A stretch of 64,000 nt of DNA from Pelomonas lactea. GTDB lineage: Bacteria; Pseudomonadota; Gammaproteobacteria; Burkholderiales; Burkholderiaceae_C. A model generated the notes under the pieces. The model was not told the origin of the DNA, ran no database searches, and saw only the letters and a program-made list of their open reading frames with translations. Below are positions 1 to 9,400 of the stretch, one piece after another. Position 1 is the first letter of the stretch, and each line of letters starts with the position of its first letter. A program made the position numbers and the translations under genes. Location of the stretch: NCBI RefSeq assembly GCF_043555885.1, contig NZ_JBIGHX010000003.1, positions 124,001-188,000 on the forward strand, given 5' to 3'.

Positions 1-2
1 CT

Positions 3-1079
3 TCTCGGTGCGTCCCCTGGTTTGTCGGCCTGTGCCTGCTGCTAGCTGCGCTGATGGCGCATGCTCAGGGTGCGCCCCAGGTAGGCGTCTATTACTTTCC
101 TGGATGGAAGAACGACATGCCAGGGGCTCCGTCCAAACGCCCGTGGGATCCGATCAAGAAGTATCCCGAGAAGGAGCCTCTGATTGGCTGGTACGACGAA
201 GGGCAACCCGAGGTGGTGTCCAAGCAGTTGGCGCAGATGAGGCAGGCCAAATTGGACTTCGTGGTGTTCGATTGGTACTGGGCCGAGGGCAACAAGCCTT
301 ACCTGGAGCATGCGTTGCGGTCATTCCTCGCGTCTCCTGACTGGCCGGGGATGAAGTTCGCATTGCTGTGGGCGAACCACATGAAGGTGCCTCAAAACCG
401 TGAAAACTTCGAGCGCATGGTGGAGTATTGGTGCCAGAACTTCTTGAAGCGGTCTGACTATCTGCGCATTGATGGCAAGCCGGCAGTATTTGTGTTCTCT
501 CAGCAGAACCTGCGCGACCGTGCGATTGAGATGGGCTTGCATCCCCGCGATCTTTTGCAGATTGCGCGCCGCATTGGCCGCGAGACGGGCGTGGGTGAAT
601 TGTTCATCGTTGGCAGCGCTGAAGCCGTGCCCTACTGGGTTACTGAGTACGGCAAAGAAACCGGTTATGACGCCTACAGCGCCTACAACTACCACCGCGG
701 ATTCGAAGGGGTTTATGTAGCAGATCGGCGCACTACGCAAAGCTTCGTGGAATTGGATGATGCCTATGCGATGACCTGGCGTTGGATGATCGCCAACTCC
801 CCAGTGCCTTATATCGTCCCCGGCATAGCAGGGTGGAACAAACGGCCATGGGGCGGGAGTGCTAACCCGCTACACGATGATAGCGAGGCCGCTCCTGATG
901 AGTTCGAGGCGCACCTACGTCGCCTCCGAACCGTGGTGCGCGCCAACCCCGAGAAGACGCGCAACACTGTGGTGTTGTGCTGCTGGAACGAACATGGGGA
1001 GGGTTCTGTCATAGAGCCAACGCGCGAGTGGGGCAACAGCCGCATCGACGCGATCCGCAAGGTGCTGAAGGGAAAATGA
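3..1079 (+). CDS. Exported WbsX / GH99-like glycan-processing protein (5' end outside window)
   Basis: The frame is open from the first bases of the window. It reads a hydrophobic stretch (FVGLCLLLAALMAHAQG) ending in an AxA-type signal peptidase site, so the true start lies upstream and the first internal ATG at 54 sits inside the signal peptide. The mature part begins GVYYFPGW and contains DFVVFDWYW about 85 residues in and CWNEHGEGSVIEP near the end. These motifs are typical of the WbsX/glycoside hydrolase 99-like domain found in O-antigen and exopolysaccharide loci. The substrate is unknown; a glycan-cleaving or glycan-modifying role outside the cytoplasm is inferred. The stop is 4 bases before the next glycosyltransferase start, so the two are probably co-transcribed. 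Confidence 0.85.
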   Translation, partial: SRCVPWFVGLCLLLAALMAHAQGAPQVGVYYFPGWKNDMPGAPSKRPWDPIKKYPEKEPLIGWYDEGQPEVVSKQLAQMRQAKLDFVVFDWYWAEGNKPYLEHALRSFLASPDWPGMKFALLWANHMKVPQNRENFERMVEYWCQNFLKRSDYLRIDGKPAVFVFSQQNLRDRAIEMGLHPRDLLQIARRIGRETGVGELFIVGSAEAVPYWVTEYGKETGYDAYSAYNYHRGFEGVYVADRRTTQSFVELDDAYAMTWRWMIANSPVPYIVPGIAGWNKRPWGGSANPLHDDSEAAPDEFEAHLRRLRTVVRANPEKTRNTVVLCCWNEHGEGSVIEPTREWGNSRIDAIRKVLKGK

Positions 1080-1083
1080 ACAA

Positions 1084-2211
1084 GTGAAACATCTGAGAAT
1101 CCTGGGTATTCGAGGTCTGCCGGCGGCTCATGGGGGGTTTGAGACCTTTGCCGAGTACCTGGCTCTCTACCTCCGTGATCGTGGCTGGAAGATCACGGTG
1201 TATTGCCAAATCGATGGCCAAGGCCCGATGTATGAGGATGTTTGGGAGGGTGTCCATAGGGTGAATATCCCGATCGATATCCCCGGGCCTAAGGGAACGA
1301 TGGCCTTCGACTGGAAGGCCATTCGTCATGCAGCGGCGCAGTCACGCGACCTGTGCCTCACCCTTGGTTACAACACGGCGGTCTTCTGCGCTTGGCTGCG
1401 CGTCAAGGGCGTGCCTAACGTGATCAACATGGACGGTATCGAGTGGTCTCGTGCCAAGTGGGGTGGGGTGGCCAAGGCGTGGTTCTGGCTGAATGACTGG
1501 GCGGGTTGCTGGTTGGGTAACCATCTGGTGGCGGACCACCCCGAGATCGCCAATCACCTGGCTACGCGCGTGTCGCGGCGCAAGGTCACGACGATTGCCT
1601 ATGGTGCGGATCGCCTGCGAGATCTTCCGGAGGAGCCAGTTCGTCGCCTTGGCCTCATTCCTGGGCAGTACCTCACGCTCATCGCCCGTCCAGAGCCCGA
1701 GAACTCCATCCTTGAGGTGGTGGCAGGTTTCTCGAAAGCGAGGCGCGGCTGCACGCTCGCTGTGCTTGGTAAATACGACGAGTCCAATGCCTATCATCGT
1801 GCCGTGATGGCAGCTGCGGGACCCGAGGTTCGATTCCTGGGCGCTATCTACGACAAGGCCGTCGTTCAGGCACTGCGCTATCACTGCCGGGCCTATGTGC
1901 ACGGCCACCAGGTAGGTGGCACCAACCCGTCGCTTGTTGAGGCGCTGGGGGCCGGCAATCCCGTTATTGCACACGACAATCGTTTCAATCGCTGGGTTGC
2001 CGGAACCGGGGCCGCCTACTTCGCGGATGCCACAGGATTCTCGAGTGTTCTCGATAGATTGTTGGGCGACATTGCAAGCCTCCAGCAAATGGGCAATCAT
2101 TCTGTTCAGAGGCTGGAGCAGGGGCTCACCTGGGGCCAAATACTTCAAGCCTATGAAGCATGTCTGAGCGCTTACGTGCCGCGCAGTGCCAAGGCAACCG
2201 CATTACCCTGA
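1084..2211 (+). CDS. DUF1972-type glycosyltransferase (rhamnosyltransferase-like)
   Basis: This 375-residue protein starts at a GTG four bases after the preceding stop. Its N-terminus carries the DUF1972 signature (GIRGLPAAHGGFET, residues 8-21). The C-terminal half has a GT4-like nucleotide-sugar region (GGTNPSLVEALGAG, near residue 280) with the expected acidic residue. Such enzymes are GT-B fold, cytoplasmic, and transfer rhamnose or another sugar onto the growing lipid-linked repeat unit. Donor and acceptor cannot be read from the sequence. The dTDP-rhamnose genes at 16-19.4 kb make rhamnose a reasonable donor, but this is inference. Confidence 0.88.
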   Translation: MKHLRILGIRGLPAAHGGFETFAEYLALYLRDRGWKITVYCQIDGQGPMYEDVWEGVHRVNIPIDIPGPKGTMAFDWKAIRHAAAQSRDLCLTLGYNTAVFCAWLRVKGVPNVINMDGIEWSRAKWGGVAKAWFWLNDWAGCWLGNHLVADHPEIANHLATRVSRRKVTTIAYGADRLRDLPEEPVRRLGLIPGQYLTLIARPEPENSILEVVAGFSKARRGCTLAVLGKYDESNAYHRAVMAAAGPEVRFLGAIYDKAVVQALRYHCRAYVHGHQVGGTNPSLVEALGAGNPVIAHDNRFNRWVAGTGAAYFADATGFSSVLDRLLGDIASLQQMGNHSVQRLEQGLTWGQILQAYEACLSAYVPRSAKATALP

Positions 2212-2284
2212 TGCCTCGACATCGGCAGGGACATCTAATTGAGCGGCCGTCGGGGCTGCACTTATCGTAGTTGGAAGGATGGGG

Positions 2285-4750
2285 ATGGAAACCAATGCCG
2301 ATGGGCAAATCGACTCGAGCCGAGGAGAGGCCAGTCTCAATCGCCGGCGCGCCCTGGTTGGCATTGGGTCGGTAATGGGTGGATTGAGTGGTTGTGGCGG
2401 CGGCGGCAGTGTCGGTGGCGCTGAGCCTGCGCCCGTTCCGGTTCCTCCGCCCCCGCCCCCCCCGCCGCCGCCTCCTGTTACCTATTGGAGCGGAGCGGCG
2501 ACGCAGTCCACCGCTGACGTCGCAAAGCGGACCTTTTCAGCTAAATGGACCCATACCCTGGTGCCAGAAATTGGTCAAATGCCCAGCTGGTTGCTCGGCG
2601 CTGGCTTGGGGACCTCTACGGTTCGCGATTGTTTTGGCTACCTGAGGAATGCGCGACTTGGCGAGGCAAGATTTTGGGGGGCTCGTCGGGTAGAGAATAA
2701 GTTGCGCGGATCTGCCGACTTTGCAAATGGGAGTTTTTGGTGGAGCGCAGGCACCGTCGGAATCGCCATGCTTGCCAATGACACTAAATTTCCGGATGCT
2801 GTGGGGACATTCCGCACGCACCGGTTGTCCAAGGTTTCCGCGCAAGCAGGCAGAGCTCAAGACGTGGGTGTGCTGCCAGCGGTCGAGCACGTTTTTTCGA
2901 TATATGCGCGGGCTGAAACGCTCTCGCAGGTGTATCTGCAGTTTTACGTGGCGGGAGGTGTCGTTCTTGCCTCAGGTCTCTTCGATCTAAAGCCTGATGT
3001 CTGGACTCGGATCCAGATCACTGGCACACCTGATGGGACGGGATCTTGTCGCGTGCTTGTATCACCTGGCCCGTTCAGTTCGGGGGGCGCCGGCAGCGTG
3101 CTTATTTGCAATGCGCAGCTAGAAGATTTGTCCGGGGCTGGGAGCGCAGCCTCAGAGTACGTCAGCACGGATTTGCCAGGTCAGGGTCCTGTCTTCAATG
3201 GCGCCATGGTCGATGGGGTGGCGTATTTTGATCGATATAACGGAAATACAGTTTCTGCCGGCTACGTAACTGAATCTCGTGGCGCCTTGATTCCACCCGA
3301 GATCCTGAGGTTCCTCAGGATTGAACCTACCTCGACGAATCTGTGCACTCAAACGGAGGTGTTCACAACCTGGACCGCCGTGGGTGGGGTGGCAGTTACG
3401 TCAACTTCGACAAAAAATCTGCGCTGTGAAAATCGCTCGATTCGATTGAATGAAGGGGGGCAGTCGGGTGAGAAGTACATCTCGTTGGGTCTTGGCGCTA
3501 TACCTGCAGGAGCGCCAATAACGCTGACATGCTTTGCGAAGGCGGACACTGCAAGAGTAGCGCGGATGACCATCAAGGCGATTGATGGTGGGACATGTGG
3601 GGCCAGTTTCGAACTGTCAACGGGTGCTGTAGCCGCCGTTGATTCGCCAGCTGGTCGGCAGGCCTGGGCTCATATTGAACCTTGGGCAGATGGCTGGTAC
3701 CGATGTGTTTTGACGACGTCGAATGCGGCGAGCGGCAGTCTTCCCTTGGAGGTTCGGCTAGGCGTGGCGGCAGAAAATGGTGCGACTGAGTACCAAGGGA
3801 CGGGGAAGGCAATTTTCATTTGGGGTGCCAACGCGAGCGCGATGGAGTTTCCCACCTCCTATTTGCCAAATAATACTGATCAGGTGGGGCCAGCCCGACG
3901 TTCGCACACCGTTGAAATACCCAATGTCGATGCAAAGACGCTTGGCCAGCAGAACTTTGTCGTAACTATGGAGTCCGTGCTTGCCTACTATTCAGGCATA
4001 ACGATAAAGGGTGGGCGAACGCCTGAGTGGAAAGGGCTCTGGTATGCGTATGCGGCTTCGCCCAACAACAGGCAGAATCGCCTTGGGGTCGGGCTGCGTC
4101 CAACCACGGTTGCGTTCTTCGGCGATCGATATCTTGGGGATCCGAATCCCCTCTACTATTGGAAGCCGAATACAGACTACAAGATTGGCGATGTTGTTAT
4201 CCCGACCGATACTCAGTTGGACAATCAGAATTCGCGCAGGATGTTCTTGTGCATGACTGGCGGGCGTTCAGGGGCGGTTGAGCCGCGTTGGGATGAAACG
4301 TTTGTCGCCGTGCCAGATCAAGTCACGCACATTACTTCAGATGGATCCGTGCGTTGGCAAAATAACCATGACAACACGATTCTGGGCATCTGGGAGCCAT
4401 ACGATACGTGTGTGTTGGACTACGGTGTTTCCGCGTTCGCCGGTCAGCATCGAGCTGCCACGGGCGTTGTGTCAAACATCAACCAAGCGGCGAGCATATT
4501 GATATCTTCGTTCTCGTCGCCCGGTGCGTATGGTTATTCGATCAACGGAAAGAACGCGCCCTTGCGGACCTACCCATTTCCGATCGACGGGACTTCGTCC
4601 GGTGATCTGCATTTTCCGATGGAGGTGATTCGCTTTGGCAGGCTGAACGAGTCGGGTACTTCTCACCCACTCTCTGTGGGTAATATCGTCATATCCACGG
4701 AACAGATCACTGCAGATGAAAATCGCTTGCGAACAATCCGCGTTTCTTAG
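2285..4750 (+). CDS. Putative Tat lipoprotein made of phage tail-spike-like carbohydrate-binding modules
   Basis: This is a protein of about 821 residues. ATG 2285 is preferred over ATG 2279 because GGAAGG at 2273-2278 is then correctly spaced. The N-terminus has twin arginines (NRRRALVGI) and a lipobox-like LSGC followed by four glycines, suggesting a lipoprotein that may use the Tat route. An uninterrupted proline run follows. The body has two copies of a module resembling phage head-spike/tail-fibre proteins: EPTSTNLCTQTEVF opens one, GWYRC lies inside it and FPTSYLPN closes it. Around residues 620-690 is a phage-tail-type repeat (KPNTDYKIGDVV, then SGAVEPRW and DGSVRW). No catalytic motif is evident. 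Base composition is visibly less GC-rich than the core genes, suggesting acquisition. Surface glycan binding is inferred. Confidence 0.75.
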   Translation: METNADGQIDSSRGEASLNRRRALVGIGSVMGGLSGCGGGGSVGGAEPAPVPVPPPPPPPPPPPVTYWSGAATQSTADVAKRTFSAKWTHTLVPEIGQMPSWLLGAGLGTSTVRDCFGYLRNARLGEARFWGARRVENKLRGSADFANGSFWWSAGTVGIAMLANDTKFPDAVGTFRTHRLSKVSAQAGRAQDVGVLPAVEHVFSIYARAETLSQVYLQFYVAGGVVLASGLFDLKPDVWTRIQITGTPDGTGSCRVLVSPGPFSSGGAGSVLICNAQLEDLSGAGSAASEYVSTDLPGQGPVFNGAMVDGVAYFDRYNGNTVSAGYVTESRGALIPPEILRFLRIEPTSTNLCTQTEVFTTWTAVGGVAVTSTSTKNLRCENRSIRLNEGGQSGEKYISLGLGAIPAGAPITLTCFAKADTARVARMTIKAIDGGTCGASFELSTGAVAAVDSPAGRQAWAHIEPWADGWYRCVLTTSNAASGSLPLEVRLGVAAENGATEYQGTGKAIFIWGANASAMEFPTSYLPNNTDQVGPARRSHTVEIPNVDAKTLGQQNFVVTMESVLAYYSGITIKGGRTPEWKGLWYAYAASPNNRQNRLGVGLRPTTVAFFGDRYLGDPNPLYYWKPNTDYKIGDVVIPTDTQLDNQNSRRMFLCMTGGRSGAVEPRWDETFVAVPDQVTHITSDGSVRWQNNHDNTILGIWEPYDTCVLDYGVSAFAGQHRAATGVVSNINQAASILISSFSSPGAYGYSINGKNAPLRTYPFPIDGTSSGDLHFPMEVIRFGRLNESGTSHPLSVGNIVISTEQITADENRLRTIRVS

Positions 4751-4986
4751 TTCGCTGCTCGCGCTCCGCGTAAGCTGCGCTGGGTGCCTCAATTTGGCTT
4801 GGCAATGCTCGTTCAGTGGAGATTTAAAGCTACTTATATAGTGGATCGTGGTCGGTATCAGCGCTGGATCATTACCGCCTCACGTGTAGCGATGAAGTTG
4901 GTCTGCCGCTGGCAGGTCAGCCTGCGAAGGCGAGGCGCGACAAAACACTGGTACGTTTCATGCTACCGGGAATCTACAGGTACTGT
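4751..4986. other. Convergent intergenic region, no gene seen
   Basis: This AT-richer spacer of 236 bases lies between two convergent genes. It holds short inverted repeats (CTGCC-GCT-GGCAG at 4903-4915, and ACTGTTC-A-GAACAGT at 4982-4996, which overlaps the stop of the next gene) but no U-tract typical of a strong terminator. No coding signal, promoter or mobile-element end is convincing. Confidence 0.4.
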
Positions 4987-6411
4987 TCAGAACAGTGCAG
5001 GTCCTGCGCTGAAATTGGCAATATTGGGAAGAACGTAACTGATTTCAGTGGCGCTGAGTCCCATCCAACCCGCTAGCGAGGCTGCAAGCTGCGACACGGA
5101 TGTGCTTGGAAGTAGGCGACCGGAACCGACTTCGTCGTTCGTTCCCACTGCAGTCACCGGGAATCGCCCATACATCTGGCGACCCTTGACTGCGCCCCCG
5201 GCGACGAAATGGTGGCTGCCCCAGCCGTGATCGCTTCCGTCACCGTTGCTCGAAAGCGTGCGTCCGAAGTCGGATGCGGTAAATAGTGTGACGTTGTTTT
5301 GGAGGCCAAGTGTTGATAGCGTACTGAGAAAATAATCGATCGCCAGCGAAACTTGGGCCATGTGGGCCGGTTGGTCGCGCATCTGGAATGCATGGGTGTC
5401 GAAGCCGCCCATTGAGACCATGAAGACTTGCCGGCGCATACCGAGTGCCTGATTGGCGGCGATCATTTGCAGCACGACACGCAATTGGCGTGACAGGCTT
5501 AGCTTTTCAAATGTCGAGCTCCCGCCACCTGGCATAGCGATGGACGTTGTCGGCAATGCCGGAACAGTTACATTCGCCAATGCTGACTGCAAAGTCGTGT
5601 TCGCACTCAGGCTCCGCTGCATGACGCGGCTGTACTCGTTTTGTAGCGCATCGTTCGACGTCGCGCCATAGCTGCGGCGCAGCGCAGCACTAACAGTACT
5701 GGAATAAAAAACGTTGCCGCCGTTCATTGCGCTCGCAGTGACCGGTCCTTCTGTACCCACTTGGAACTGACTCACGCTACTGCCTGTCAGGAACACTGCA
5801 TTGCCAGCGGCTGATACTGCTGTGAATACTGGCTGAGCATTCGCGGACATCAGGATGTCTCCTAGCCGCCCACCCCATCCCGATCGGGCGCCTTCCGGCG
5901 CCAAGCTTTGCCATGTCGACGCTTGATCGTTGTGCGAGAAGAGTTTGGAAGGCAAGCCGACACCTGCAATGAAATCGGCTTTGGAGATTGGCCTTTGGAG
6001 TGGGCCTACGTTGGCAACAATGCCCACCTGGCCTGCTTCGTATCGCTGGCGCAATGCGGCAAGCTCCAGCGGCATCCCGAACCCGCGTCCGGCTCCTTGG
6101 CCGTTTACCGTGATGGCTTGCAGGCGATCTGCGGCGATAGCCAGATCGCCTCGTGCGATGCTGTATTCCGCGTAGCCCGAAGCATCGATTGGAACCACCC
6201 AGTTGTGGGTGTCGCTGCCGCCACTCATGTATAGACATACGAGTGCCTTGTATCCGCCAGTGTCTGCGGCATGGCTGCTTTGGCTCGCCAGGGCAGCTAA
6301 TCCGGCCAACTGGCCTGCTAGCGGAAGACTCAGCCGCGGAAGGGCTGCGGTTGCCGCCAGGCCGCTCAGGGCATTGAGGAAACTGCGACGAGAGTGCTTA
6401 GCGTGTGACAT
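4987..6411 (-). CDS. Tat-exported DUF1501 domain protein
   Basis: This 474-residue protein opens with a clear twin-arginine signal (SRRSFLNAL, residues 7-15), a long Ala/Leu-rich hydrophobic segment and an SHA cleavage site near residue 49. The mature region has the DUF1501 pattern: KALVCLYMSGGSDTHNW near the start, GGFDTH near residue 333 and GSDHGWGSHHFV near residue 395. The family lies in the alkaline-phosphatase/sulfatase-like superfamily and has no established activity. Its ATG shares one base with the TGA of the DUF1800 gene upstream on this strand (TGATG at 6409-6413), so the two are translationally coupled. DUF1501 and DUF1800 genes are paired in many bacteria, which implies a joint periplasmic or surface role. 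Confidence 0.9.
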   Translation of the reverse strand: MSHAKHSRRSFLNALSGLAATAALPRLSLPLAGQLAGLAALASQSSHAADTGGYKALVCLYMSGGSDTHNWVVPIDASGYAEYSIARGDLAIAADRLQAITVNGQGAGRGFGMPLELAALRQRYEAGQVGIVANVGPLQRPISKADFIAGVGLPSKLFSHNDQASTWQSLAPEGARSGWGGRLGDILMSANAQPVFTAVSAAGNAVFLTGSSVSQFQVGTEGPVTASAMNGGNVFYSSTVSAALRRSYGATSNDALQNEYSRVMQRSLSANTTLQSALANVTVPALPTTSIAMPGGGSSTFEKLSLSRQLRVVLQMIAANQALGMRRQVFMVSMGGFDTHAFQMRDQPAHMAQVSLAIDYFLSTLSTLGLQNNVTLFTASDFGRTLSSNGDGSDHGWGSHHFVAGGAVKGRQMYGRFPVTAVGTNDEVGSGRLLPSTSVSQLAASLAGWMGLSATEISYVLPNIANFSAGPALF

Positions 6412-9400
6412 CAGTGTTGCACCAGGTATTCGGACGAGGCGAGTGCCAGGAAAAGTGCTGCGCGGACCCTGTTCGTGTTGCTTCCGGCATCACCGCTGAC
6501 GCTGACGAGCGTTTCAATCAAGTCCTGTTTGAGCGTGGCGCTCATGCGTCCCGCGTACAGCAGCAGGTTGAGCCTATCCACAAACGCATTGACTTGACCG
6601 GCAGACAGGAGGTCGACCCAGGGCTGGATTTGAATGGAAACGTCGTTCACCGAGCCGGTCCAGCCCAGGCCACTGCCGGCCATCCGCTGTGCAAGATTGA
6701 TCCATTGCGCCGTCGATGATTCGTTGACGATCTGCATGCCAGGTACCGTGATGTTGCCGTTGGTGAAAACGGTGTTGGGCGGTACGTAGCCAGGGCGCAC
6801 GTATCCAAACACCGACGGTGCGAAAAGTGGCTTCTGTCCCAGGGAATCCAGGTCGGTGATGATGGCGTACTGCCCGCTGGCGGACGTTGCCTTGAAACTG
6901 CGCATCCAATGGCTCACGCGCAGTACTGGTTCGCGAAGCTTGCCGATGTCGTCTGGCGGCGGTGTCTGAGCTTCGGGGTCGAGAAGGATGGCGCGTACAG
7001 TTGCGCCCAGATCGCCGCGAACTCCCTTGCCGTTGTTGTTGAATACCGAGGCAACTCGCGCGACGTAAGCTGGGCTGGGATTGCTGCCGACGAGATGTTG
7101 GATAAGCTGGCGGCCAATAAACGGCCCAACGTTAGGATGGTTGAAGAGTGCATCGAGAGCAATCTTCAGGCTGGTCCGAGCGTCGCTGCCGCCGGGGATT
7201 GTTGTGGCTTGCGGTTTCCCGACAAAAAGACGCTTCTCGGCGGAGGAGTGTTGTCCTGGGTAAGGCTTCATCTGCTGCAGGTCGACGCGTTGGTCACCTG
7301 CCGCGCTGAGGTCGGGGCTGGACTGAAGGAAGGTGGCGTCGTTCAGCTGACTGTCCGGAAAGCCCCAGCTCCAGCCGGTGAAGACTTTTGCCATCGCCAT
7401 AACGTCATCGTTGCTATACGACTCAATAGGCTGGCCGCGCGAATCAAGCTTCGGAGAGCCGTCAGCGTTGAGCTCATGCAGACCGATGGTGAACAGTTGC
7501 ATGACTTCGCGAGCAAAATTCTCATCTGGCATGCGGCCGTTCCTGAAATTTTCAGGACGGTTGCGCATATGTGACAAGTAAATTCCCATCACAGGACTCA
7601 GCGCGACCTGTTCCAGAAGTGTTCGGTAGTTGCCGAGGGCGTTTCGGTTGAGAGTGTCGACGTACTGTGCATAGGCGCGAGCATGCCGGTACAGATTGGA
7701 GTCAGCCTGCGAAACCATCTGAATCTGGTGAAGGGCGAATCCCACACGCCGCCGCAGTTGATCCTGGCTTGTGGCTGCCGAAGCCCAGAACTGCTGGCCA
7801 ACCCAATCAACGGTATAGGCACTGCCCGCTGGGCGATAGGCGTCACCCATGTCATAGCGTGCTTGAATTGCGGGGACCATGTCAGCCGTGAAAGGCAGCG
7901 CCAGTTGCTCGTCGATCCAGGCGGCCTGACCCATCTGCACAACCCGATTCACTTCCTCGAGCGTGGGGCCGAAAGTGGCCTGCTGCAACAGACGCGAAGC
8001 GGCGAAGTGCGCCGCGCTTGGCGCTGCCGTTGCGGTCGGCATCGTGAATCGCAGTGCCCCGTTGGTGTACATGGCGCCGCTGCTAGCGCTTGTTCCGAGC
8101 CCATCTACCGCTGCCGAGCCGGTGCCAGCATCGAACACGACGTCGTTCGCAGACGGAATCAACGTTCCCGTGGGAGTGCGCAGGTACTGCACGTACAGGT
8201 TGCGATCGACGCCGTTGACCGTGGCGTCATTGGTGTAGACCAAGTCGACGCGACTGCCAGCGGAGAGCTTTGGCACGGCAAAGCTGTAATCCGCCGGCGT
8301 AGTGCTACGCACTTCCACGCTACCAATGATCATGCCGTCGACCCGGAGTTGCAAGATTGCGCCCGTACCACCGGCCAACTGGGCATAGGCTCTGACGGTC
8401 ACGGTGTCTGTAAAGTTAGGTGACGGCCAGGTCGCAGACAAGTTGCCGCCTGCATAGCTGACACCGGAAAACGCTGGGGTGATGAAGGTGGTGCCAGAGG
8501 TGAGGCTGAGAATAGTGAGTTGACGCTCTGTTCCATTGACGGCGCCAGGGTTTGCAAAAACCACGGCAACCTTGCTGCCAGGCCTGAGCGCGGTTGAGGG
8601 CATGAGGAAATCTGTCGGCGTGCTGCTGCTAACTTCAGCGGCACTCACAGCCACTCCATCGACCCACAGAGTCATCAGCGCGCCGACACCGCCGGCGGGC
8701 ACGGCACTGACACGCGCTGTGACGGTGCTGGTGATGTTGGCTGCTGGCCAGGTGGCGCGCAGCGCGCCGCCCCAGAAGAGGTTGCCGCTGGCGGCGACGA
8801 CGTCAACGCCATCGAACGCGGCGGCGCCATTGCCCCGGTCATAGGTGTTGCCCGCGGCACCAGGCAACCAGGCCGTGTTGCTGGTGGTTGCGTAGGCGAT
8901 GAAGAGGTTGCGGTCTACGCCGTCAACGGTTGCGTCGTTGACGTAGGCAATATCCAGCTTGCGCCCGGCCGTCATCGGCGGCACGGCGAAGCGATAGTCC
9001 GCGTGCTCCGCGGATTTGACTTCCGCGCTTCCCACGAGAATGCCGTCCACCAGCACCTGCATCACAGGGCCGACGCCGCCGGCGATCACGCCACGCGCGC
9101 GCACGGTCAGTGAGTCGGTGAGGTTGGGTTCGGGCCAAGCTGCGCTGATGGTGTTGTTGCTAGCGCGCAGAACGGTCTTGCCTGCGATGGCGTAGGCCAA
9201 CTGCAGGTCACGCCCGTCAGCAGGATTGGTGTAGACGACCTCGACGCGTTGGCCGGTCTTCATGGGCAGCGTCGGCAGGCTGATGTCTGCCGGTGTAGTG
9301 GAGCGGAGTTCCACAGTGCCGATGACGACGTCATCCACCTGCACGCGCACGATGGGGCCAATATCCGCTGCGAGGCGCGCCGTGGCGCGCAGCGTCAGCG

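Noticed and set aside
2450..2475. Cytosine-rich run considered as a phase-variable tract
   Set aside because: It is interrupted by g bases and encodes a plain polyproline spacer in a frame that is intact on both sides, so there is no sign of switching.
4982..4996. ACTGTTC-A-GAACAGT inverted repeat considered as a LexA-type operator
   Set aside because: The half-site spacing is wrong for LexA (five bases between CTGT and ACAG instead of eight) and it sits at a gene's 3' end, not a promoter.
4784..5038. An 84-codon plus-strand frame in the gap after the spike-like lipoprotein
   Set aside because: It runs into the DUF1501 3' end, lacks a ribosome-binding site and has no recognisable sequence.
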